In this document: positions 58,869 through 64,000 of the stretch, piece after piece | Layout: every line of letters begins with the position of its first letter | Numbering within the stretch: position 1 is the stretch's first letter | NCBI GenBank assembly: GCA_035525225.1 | Contig: DATLFA010000045.1 | Coordinates: 124,001-188,000 of the forward strand | From: DATLFA01 sp035525225 | GTDB lineage: Bacteria; Actinomycetota; Acidimicrobiia; Acidimicrobiales; WLNW01 | DNA: 64,000 nt | Direction: 5' to 3' | Program-made: the position numbers and the translations under genes | Notes under the pieces: model-generated | The model's database searches: none | Seen by the model: the letters and a program-made list of their open reading frames with translations, nothing else | Told to the model about the DNA's origin: nothing

Positions 58869-59636
58869 TCAGCGCCCCAAACGACGCAGCTTGGCCCAGT
58901 GTGTGTCGAAGACGTCGGAGATGTCGCGTGCGCGATAGCCGTACGAATGGATCGGTTGGCGTTCGCCGGCGGCCTGATTGATCAGCGCGCGTTGGGGCAC
59001 CGACGGTTTCCATATCGCTTTGCGCCCGACCATGTCGGCAAGTTCGTCGTATCGGCGATCGGCTTCGGACGAGACCGGAGGGACACGATTGGGGAGCACA
59101 CCCGCGATGTCGAGATCGGGATTCAAGTCGGCCCAGACGTCGTCGATGGTGTCGAGCACCGCGGTGAGACCGCGGAGGCTGTGACTTGCGAGCTCGACGA
59201 CGATCAACGCGAAGTTGGCCGCGCCCAGCGCGTTGAGGGTGTTGTGCCCGAGTGCGGGAGGGGTGTCGATGAGGATGAGCTTGTAGCCGTCGGCAACTTC
59301 GGCGATCGCCCGGCGAAGTCGGAGGTCCGCGTTGCGAGAGTTCCCGCGCTCGCGCTCGGCGAGGATGCGACTGGCGGGCAGCACATGGACATGTTCGCCC
59401 CACCCCGACTCGACGATGGCGGACCGAGTCGTCTTGGGGTCGGCCAGGGCGTCGGTGGTGCCGAGGGTCTTGTCGCTGGCGTCGACGCCGAGTGAGTAGG
59501 TGGCCGACGCCTGCGGATCCATATCTACGACGAGAATGGTGTCTCGCGCGGCGAGCGCCGCCGAGGCGAGTCCGAGGATGACGGTGGTCTTGCCGACCCC
59601 GCCCTTCTGGTTGGTGATCGCGACTGTCTTGGTCAT
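58869..59636 (-). CDS. ParA-family ATPase
   Basis: This 255-aa P-loop ATPase of the MinD/ParA type has the deviant Walker A 'KGGVGKTT' (11-18), Walker A' 'VVDMDPQASAT', and Walker B 'LILIDTPPALG'. The signature Lys11 that defines ParA is present. No ParB or parS site was seen nearby, so it may be an orphan that positions another cargo rather than segregating DNA. The ATG at 59636 is preferred over a longer frame. It is divergent from the surface protein at 59756 (119 bp between). Confidence 0.87.
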   Translation of the reverse strand: MTKTVAITNQKGGVGKTTVILGLASAALAARDTILVVDMDPQASATYSLGVDASDKTLGTTDALADPKTTRSAIVESGWGEHVHVLPASRILAERERGNSRNADLRLRRAIAEVADGYKLILIDTPPALGHNTLNALGAANFALIVVELASHSLRGLTAVLDTIDDVWADLNPDLDIAGVLPNRVPPVSSEADRRYDELADMVGRKAIWKPSVPQRALINQAAGERQPIHSYGYRARDISDVFDTHWAKLRRLGR

Positions 59637-59755
59637 GAAAATAGAATTGCAGGCCTGCGGCGATCCGTCAGATTGGGCGCAGCGACGAAGCGCAATCGCC
59701 ACCTGGCATTTTTCGGGGAGCGTAGGGTCCGACTTGGAGAAAGGGGCACCGAAGG

Positions 59756-61117
59756 ATGGCTGACGCGACCACCGGGAGGTCCCGAGCGATCCGAGTGGTG
59801 GTCCTCGGGGTCGCTGCCGCCATCGTGGCCGTCGTCGCGGTGGTCATCGTGCGCGACGGCGACGACGCGCAAACCGCGGGGGCGAGCACCACGGCGCCCG
59901 AAACCTCGGTCCCCTCGACGACGGTCGCGGCCACGACCAGCGTCGCTCCATCGACCGGGGCGCCGGTCAGCACGGCCGCGACCGCCACCGTGGCCCCTGC
60001 CACCGGGGGTGACTTCGTGGCGGTGACCCCGACTCGGCTCGTCGACACCCGTACCGGCGTGGGCACGACCGAAGCGCGGGCGGGCAAGGCACCACTCGTG
60101 ACGGCGAGCATCGCGGGGCGGGCGGGGGCGCCGGCGCCCGCAGCGGTGAAAGCGTTGGCCCTCAACGTCACCATCGCCGAGCCGAGCCAGGCGGGTTTCC
60201 TGACCGTGGCTGCGGCCGGATCTCGCCCGTCGGACGTTTCACAGATCGCGTTCGTCAGCGCGACCGCGAGTTCGCTGATCGTGACCCGGGCGAGCGCCGA
60301 GGGTCTCGTCGAGCTCCGCTTGTCGGACGGGGCATCGAGCCACATCATCGTCGACCTCCTCGGTTACTTCGTGTCGGTCCGTTCGCTCGCCAATCTCTCG
60401 ATCGTTCCGGAGGCGCAACCGCGGCCGCTGTTCGATTCGCGTACCGGCCCCTTGGTCGAACCGGGCAGGACCGTCGATGTCACCCTGCCCGCACCGCAGG
60501 CCGGGGCGGTCTTGGGCGTCACGGCAACCGAAGCCCGGGGCACCGGGTATTTCACGGTCTACGGCGGATCGACGCGACCGGACACCTCTGCGGTCAACTT
60601 CGCACCCGGCCACGATGCGACGGCGCTGGCGATCGTGGCGACGAGCACGGACCGGGTGGTCCACATCTACAACGGGTCCGCGGCGGCCGTGCACGTCGTC
60701 GTGTTCCAGATCGCCCGCCTCGAAGCCGGCGTCTCTGCCGGAGGCTTGGCGCTCAACATCGAGGGGACGATCGCGCAGGACGGCCGCAGCGCGCCGTTCC
60801 CGTTCCGCACCGTGGACACCCGGGGCACGGCGACCTGCCCGGTCACCATCGGTGGCGGCGTGTCGAGCATCGCCTCGATCTTTCCGAAGGCGAAGGCCCT
60901 GTTGGTGAGCGTCACCGTGGTCGACGCGTCGGTGGCCAGCTACCTGACGGCGTACTCGGGCTCTGCGCAGCCGCCCTCGGTCGCCACGCTGAATTTCGGC
61001 GCCCGCGAAGTGCGGAGCAACCTCGCGCTCGTTCCCGTCTCCGGTGACCGCGTCAACATCGTCTGCGGCGCCGGCAGTCCCGAGTACATCCTCGACGTCC
61101 TGGCCACGCTCGAGTGA
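59756..61117 (+). CDS. Membrane-anchored protein with three DTRTG-type repeats
   Basis: This 453-aa protein has an N-terminal transmembrane or signal anchor (about 12-32, 'VVVLGVAAAIVAVVAVVIV'), a Thr/Ser/Ala/Pro-rich stalk (about 38-84) and three similar ~120-residue beta-rich units, each opening with a D-T/S-R-T-G-like phrase ('RLVDTRTG' at about 95, 'PLFDSRTG' at about 227, 'TVDTRG' at about 354) and containing a G-x-Y/F-L/F-T-V-Y/A-G-S strand. Such repeats occur in actinobacterial cell-surface proteins; ligand unknown. Ribosome site AAAGGGG, start ATG. Confidence 0.82.
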   Translation: MADATTGRSRAIRVVVLGVAAAIVAVVAVVIVRDGDDAQTAGASTTAPETSVPSTTVAATTSVAPSTGAPVSTAATATVAPATGGDFVAVTPTRLVDTRTGVGTTEARAGKAPLVTASIAGRAGAPAPAAVKALALNVTIAEPSQAGFLTVAAAGSRPSDVSQIAFVSATASSLIVTRASAEGLVELRLSDGASSHIIVDLLGYFVSVRSLANLSIVPEAQPRPLFDSRTGPLVEPGRTVDVTLPAPQAGAVLGVTATEARGTGYFTVYGGSTRPDTSAVNFAPGHDATALAIVATSTDRVVHIYNGSAAAVHVVVFQIARLEAGVSAGGLALNIEGTIAQDGRSAPFPFRTVDTRGTATCPVTIGGGVSSIASIFPKAKALLVSVTVVDASVASYLTAYSGSAQPPSVATLNFGAREVRSNLALVPVSGDRVNIVCGAGSPEYILDVLATLE

Positions 61118-61243
61118 CGGGGACGCCTCCCGAAGGCTGGTCATTTCGGGGATCGGGAGGCCCCCGGGTTGGGGCAATTGGCTCATTGACGGCCTGTCCC
61201 ACCGCAACGATCCGTGCGGGGAACCGCGAGGATCTCATTGTCT

Positions 61244-61273
61244 ATGTCTTTGTCTATGTCTTTGCCCATGTCT
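61244..61273 (+). repeat. 12-bp tandem repeat carrying start codons
   Basis: CTATGTCTTTGT (61242-61253), CTATGTCTTTGC (61254-61265) and a partial CCATGTCT repeat every 12 bp, giving in-frame ATGs at 61244, 61256 and 61268 (M-S-L-S-M-S-L-P-M-S). Which ATG is used is unclear. Confidence 0.7.
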
Positions 61274-61598
61274 GACTGCGACGACCACTTTGCCTGCGCC
61301 GTTCGCGAGGTGACTCGGCGTTGCGGCAGCATGATCTGGGGCGATCCGGGGCGCCTTCGCAGCCGCCTCCAGTACGAGATGGGTTCGGTCTCGTCCGGGC
61401 AGAGCGCACTGCTCGACGCCCTCGTCATCGCGGCGTTGCAAGGGATTCCCCACGCAGTCCTCGACAACGAAGATCTGAAGCCGCGGCTGATCGTGCTCGC
61501 CGAGGGCCCCCTACTCGCGGCCGACGCCCGTCGGCACCTGGATGCGGGCCCTCGCCCTGCCCAAGCTCGCGTGTGTCGAACTCGAGCCGATGCCGGTC

Positions 61599-61652
61599 GA
61601 GATCGAGCCAGACACCGAGATCGAGCCAGACACCGAGATCGAGCCAGACGCA
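61599..61652 (+). repeat. 18-bp tandem repeat, three units
   Basis: GAGATCGAGCCAGACACC at 61599-61616 and 61617-61634, then a third unit diverging at its end (61635-61652). It encodes E-I-E-P-D-T repeats in the second frame of the frameshifted gene. Confidence 0.8.
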
Positions 61653-61783
61653 GAGGTTGCCGTCGACGAACGGGTACTCACCCTCAGCGAACGGCTGCGC
61701 CCACCGCCTGCGGTGTCGACAAACGCCTGAGCTTCTATGCAAAAAGGTTCGTTCCGGTGCTGGGCGCGGGCAGACTCAAGTCG

Positions 61784-62584
61784 ATGACGACCACGACTGC
61801 CGCCACCACTGCCGATGAGTTGACCGCGATCATGCTGGCCGACGACGTCGGCGAGGCGTTGTGGTCCGCGCTCGAGGCCGGACGGCTGCAGGCACTCGTC
61901 CCCGAGTTGCCCGCCTTGCGCATGGAGCAAGATCCGATCCACAAGCACAAAGATGTGCTGACGCACACCATCGCGGTCGTCTCGAAGACCGGGACCGATC
62001 TTCGGGTGCGCCTCGCCGCGCTGTTCCACGACATCGCCAAGCCGCGGACCCGCAGCTACGAACACGGGGGGGTCACGTTCCGCCATCACGAGTTCGTTGG
62101 CGCCAAGATGACCCGCAAGCGCCTCACGGCGCTCGGCTATCCCGACGACGTCGTAGGTGACGTCGCCGACCTCGTGCGGCTCTCCGGGCGTTTCAAGGGC
62201 TATGGCGACGGTTGGAGCGACTCGGCCGTACGTCGCTACGCCCGCGACGCGGGGCACCTCTTGGGACAGCTCAACGAACTCGTGCGCTGCGACTGCACCA
62301 CCCGCAACAAGATCCGGGTGACCAACCTGCATCGTGAGATCGACGAGCTCGAGCGACGCATCCGTGAGCTCGCCGACGAAGATCGTCGCGCGGCCGAGCG
62401 GCCGGGCCTCGATGGTGTCGCGGTGATGCAACAGCTCGGCCTCGAACCCGGCCCCGAAGTGGGCCAAGCGCTCGCATTCCTGCTCGATCTGAAACGGCGA
62501 GAGGGTGACCTTTCGCGCGACGAACTCGGTCGTCGCCTCGATGCATGGTGGGCCGCTCACCCGAGTCGAGCGTCGTCGGGTTGA
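61784..62584 (+). CDS. HD-domain protein resembling the C-terminal half of CCA-adding enzyme
   Basis: This 266-aa protein shows 'MEQDPIHKHKDVLTHTIAVVSKT', His82-Asp83 ('ALFHDIAKPRTR') and 'EHGGVTFRHHEFVGAKMTRKRLTALGYP', the order found in the HD half of actinobacterial PcnA/CCA tRNA nucleotidyltransferases. The catalytic nucleotidyltransferase head and its G-S/D-x-D motif are missing, since the sequence starts only at ATG 61784, so this is a stand-alone HD phosphohydrolase or a gene that lost its 5' half. The upstream frameshifted gene is unrelated to that head. Confidence 0.8.
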   Translation: MTTTTAATTADELTAIMLADDVGEALWSALEAGRLQALVPELPALRMEQDPIHKHKDVLTHTIAVVSKTGTDLRVRLAALFHDIAKPRTRSYEHGGVTFRHHEFVGAKMTRKRLTALGYPDDVVGDVADLVRLSGRFKGYGDGWSDSAVRRYARDAGHLLGQLNELVRCDCTTRNKIRVTNLHREIDELERRIRELADEDRRAAERPGLDGVAVMQQLGLEPGPEVGQALAFLLDLKRREGDLSRDELGRRLDAWWAAHPSRASSG

Positions 62585-62598
62585 CCCGGCCGGCTCGA

Positions 62599-63723
62599 CT
62601 AGCGGGCCGAATCCACCGGTGGCGAGCGCGTTTCGGGAGCGTCGAACAACGGTGCCGGCGAGCTCGGCGTTTTCACGGGTGCGCCGCGCCGGCGACTCGA
62701 GCGCGAGCGCGTCGACGACGATGCGACCGATGGTGTCGGCGTATCGAACACCGATATGGCCCCCGGTACCGAGCCCGTAGCGGCGAACGGAGCGCCCGCT
62801 GCGGCGGCCAACGGTGCGCCGGTGCCGGAGATCTTTATCAGTTGGTCGGGATCGAGGAATGCGTTGGCGCCCGCCCGCTCGTTGCGTTTGTCGTGCAGGC
62901 GCTGCCACCGTCTAGCGCAGATCAACGCGCCCGCACCGAAGAGCATGATCGCGACGGCCGGTGCGATGAGGCGAGGCATCAGTGACCTGGCCAGGTGCTC
63001 GCCGATGATCGAGCTGTAGCCCGGCAGTCCACTCGCGAGCACCGGCAGGAGCAACGCAATGGCGCCTTGCAGCAAGGCGAAGGCCACGAGCCACGTGCCG
63101 ATGCGCCGTAGCGCCGACGGGCGGCGCGAATGGACCAACATCGCGAGGGCAATGAGGGCGGCGGACGCGACCGCCAAGGTGGAGAACCGCCGGTCGAACG
63201 ATCGCTTGAGCCCGGTCAGGTCGGGCGCGCTTTCGGTGATCGTGATTCGCAGCGGCGCCTCGGCGGGTAGCAACTGCGCGTACGCGGGGTTCACGGCGAT
63301 CGCCTCGTCGCGAAAGGCGGGCACCAACGAGCTCAGATCGAGTACCGGCGCCGTCGAGTGCTCGATGAAGATGTAGCGGTGCAGGGCGTGCACCGCCGTT
63401 GCGTAGGCGTCGCGGAACTCGGATGTCTTCGTGAGCTCGATCGCCGCTTGGCGTAGATCGTCGGTGATGTGGACCGTCGTACTGCTCGTGGTGCCGGGCG
63501 GCAACAACTGGGATTGGGCGGCCTCGACGATCTGGTCGGCGACCTCGCTCTGCACGATGCGGCGCTCGAGGATGCCGTCGGTGGCGTCGACGACGACGTC
63601 GGGGTCGAGTACGAGCGACCGGATCATGAACGATTCGTAGACGAGCGACGTCGCGAGGAGGCCGACGGTCAAGAGCAACCAACCGACCACGCGTCGGGGT
63701 TGGTCGGCAATAGGCGCTCTCAT
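62599..63723 (-). CDS. Multi-pass membrane protein of unknown function
   Basis: This 374-aa protein has an N-terminal helix (about 13-33), an extracytoplasmic region of ~150 residues ('VVVDATDGILERRIVQSEVADQIVEAA', 'DLSSLVPAFRDEAIAVNP'), then three helices (about 188-206, 218-238, 255-275) and a ~90-residue Pro/Ser/Arg-rich cytoplasmic tail. This layout is shared by an uncharacterised actinobacterial membrane family; I do not recognise a catalytic motif. It starts at ATG 63723 and faces the HD gene stop 15 bp away. Confidence 0.8.
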   Translation of the reverse strand: MRAPIADQPRRVVGWLLLTVGLLATSLVYESFMIRSLVLDPDVVVDATDGILERRIVQSEVADQIVEAAQSQLLPPGTTSSTTVHITDDLRQAAIELTKTSEFRDAYATAVHALHRYIFIEHSTAPVLDLSSLVPAFRDEAIAVNPAYAQLLPAEAPLRITITESAPDLTGLKRSFDRRFSTLAVASAALIALAMLVHSRRPSALRRIGTWLVAFALLQGAIALLLPVLASGLPGYSSIIGEHLARSLMPRLIAPAVAIMLFGAGALICARRWQRLHDKRNERAGANAFLDPDQLIKISGTGAPLAAAAGAPFAATGSVPGAISVFDTPTPSVASSSTRSRSSRRRGAPVKTPSSPAPLFDAPETRSPPVDSAR

Positions 63724-63813
63724 GCCGGTGACATCGGCGCGATGATGCCTCGGGTGTAGGGAAATCAGGATCCCACCATAGGACTTCGTGGAGCTGGCGG
63801 GGCCGCGGTGCTT

Positions 63814-63840
63814 CCCGCTCAGCGACGCCGCTCGGGCGTT
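63814..63840 (-). repeat. Dispersed palindromic element, copy J with compensatory changes
   Basis: On the minus strand AACGCCCGAGCGGCGTCGCTGAGCGGG. The stem reads ACGCC/GGCGT instead of GGGCC/GGCCC, with matching changes on both sides, while loop CGAGC and flank GAGCGG are unchanged. This points to selection for the hairpin. It overlaps the stop of the partial amidohydrolase. Confidence 0.65.
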
Positions 63841-64000
63841 CAGCCCAGCCGCAACACCCGCAGGGCATTGTCACGGAGGAACTTGGGCCATACCTCGTCT
63901 TTGAAGCCCACCCCGGGAAGCTCGCGGAAGATGCGCTCGAGCGAGAGCCCCGAAGGGAAGTAGCCCGCGTAGATGATCTTGTCGGCGCCACGCGTATTGG
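63840..64000 (-). CDS. Amidohydrolase_2 family protein, 3' end only
   Basis: The last ~52 residues of a minus-strand gene entering from the right edge: 'NTRGADKIIYAGYFPSGLSLERIF' then 'DEVWPKFLRDNALRVLRLG' and TGA at 63840-63842. The 'FLRDNALRVL' ending is the usual terminus of the amidohydrolase_2 family, as in the other copies in this window ('VLRDNALTLIG'). The G-Y-F-P-S-G phrase replaces the typical D-F/Y-P. Start and catalytic motifs are outside the window. Confidence 0.8.
   Translation of the reverse strand, partial: NTRGADKIIYAGYFPSGLSLERIFRELPGVGFKDEVWPKFLRDNALRVLRLG

Larger units (their letters stand above)
61244..61730 (+). pseudogene. Conserved hypothetical protein gene with a +1 frameshift
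   Basis: The first frame (from ATG 61244-61268) gives 'VREVTRRCGSMIWGDPGRLRSRLQYEMG', '...ALLDALVIAALQGIPHAVL' and 'LIVLAEGPLLAADARR', a pattern of a small helical domain I have seen in uncharacterised bacterial proteins. Near 61530-61542 coding sense moves to the next frame, which continues 'TWMRALALPKLACVELEPMPVEIEPDTEI' up to a TGA at 61728. The first frame past that point becomes an Arg-rich shadow (R-A-R-H-R-D repeats). So one base was gained or lost, or read as a frameshift. The gene is upstream of the HD gene by 53 bp. Confidence 0.6.

Noticed and set aside
58869..59636. Chromosome or plasmid partition locus/replication origin
   Set aside because: ParA-like ATPase alone; no ParB, parS-like inverted repeats, DnaA boxes or rep gene seen around it.
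60000..60100. Surface-protein repeats as a fasciclin domain
   Set aside because: No fasciclin motifs (H1/H2) are visible; the D-T-R-T-G pattern is different.
3258..63840. Palindromic element as a plain rho-independent terminator
   Set aside because: No T tract follows the stems, and several copies lie between divergent genes where no transcript needs ending.

Overview
The window is high-GC, gene-dense DNA (about 60 genes, mean gap well under 100 bp, many 1-4 bp start/stop overlaps). It most likely comes from a soil or freshwater actinobacterium, and the gene mix suggests Acidimicrobiia. Supporting this are a mycothiol-dependent DinB/maleylpyruvate-isomerase-type protein, several luciferase-like (F420/FMN type) monooxygenases, many short-chain dehydrogenases, CaiB/BaiF CoA-transferases, amidohydrolase_2 (ACMSD-like) proteins, TauD/TfdA dioxygenases, and frequent apparently leaderless genes (TAnnnT box 6-9 nt before the start). 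No rRNA, tRNA, CRISPR array or transposase was seen.

Layout. 1-6 kb: two hypothetical proteins, an LLM oxidoreductase and two MFS transporters. 6-7.7 kb: a TauD dioxygenase and a decayed locus holding a 3' fragment of an ABC substrate-binding protein and a 5' fragment of an LLM gene. 7.7-15.8 kb: an MDMPI-CMD-HD-LLM operon, then crotonase, gamma-glutamyltransferase and two family III CoA-transferases. 15.8-20.5 kb: the central-carbon operon pgi-gnd-zwf-pgl. 20.5-27.8 kb: D-aminoacylase, MBL hydrolase, VOC protein, an EthD-nitroreductase fusion, SDRs and a zinc alcohol dehydrogenase. 27.8-31.3 kb: a four-gene operon containing a selenoprotein. 31.4-37 kb: cupin, amidase, LLM, an isochorismatase-fold pseudoenzyme, a TSUP exporter and an aminotransferase. 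37.2-41.7 kb: an MmyB-like regulator, a 47-aa protein, an amidohydrolase interrupted by an amber codon, and a sulfatase. 43-49.6 kb: a complete branched-chain-amino-acid-type ABC importer operon (with a permease-ATPase fusion) ending in an acyl-CoA ligase. 49.5-58.3 kb: amidohydrolases, MFS, SDR, two more TauD dioxygenases, a cupin and an O-methyltransferase. 58.4-64 kb: lipoprotein, ParA-like ATPase, surface protein, a frameshifted gene, an HD protein, a membrane protein and the 3' end of another amidohydrolase.

Main discovery. At 29722-30249 (minus strand) a reading frame crosses an in-frame TGA. The residues around it read G-T-G-D-U-G-A-C-T-S-W-S-V-H-D, the signature of the UGSC family of (seleno)proteins, here with a UGAC variant. 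Exactly 11 nt after the TGA is a perfect 8-bp hairpin with a GTG loop, a bacterial SECIS-like element. The true stop overlaps the next gene's start (ATGA). An automatic annotation would split this gene into two meaningless pieces. Its operon also carries a 353-aa conserved protein of unknown function, an amidohydrolase and a class II aldolase-like protein.

A second window-wide signal is a dispersed palindromic element (core AAGGGCCCGAGCGGCCCTT followed by AGAGCGG). It appears at about ten intergenic places in every gene orientation. One copy has paired substitutions that keep the hairpin while the loop CGAGC is unchanged. Other notable structures are a 50-bp near-perfect palindrome inside the 3' end of an aminotransferase gene, a 25-bp operator-like palindrome beside the MmyB-like regulator, and several gene scars. 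Overall the region looks like a catabolic and xenobiotic/fatty-acid accessory region built around a housekeeping sugar-phosphate operon.
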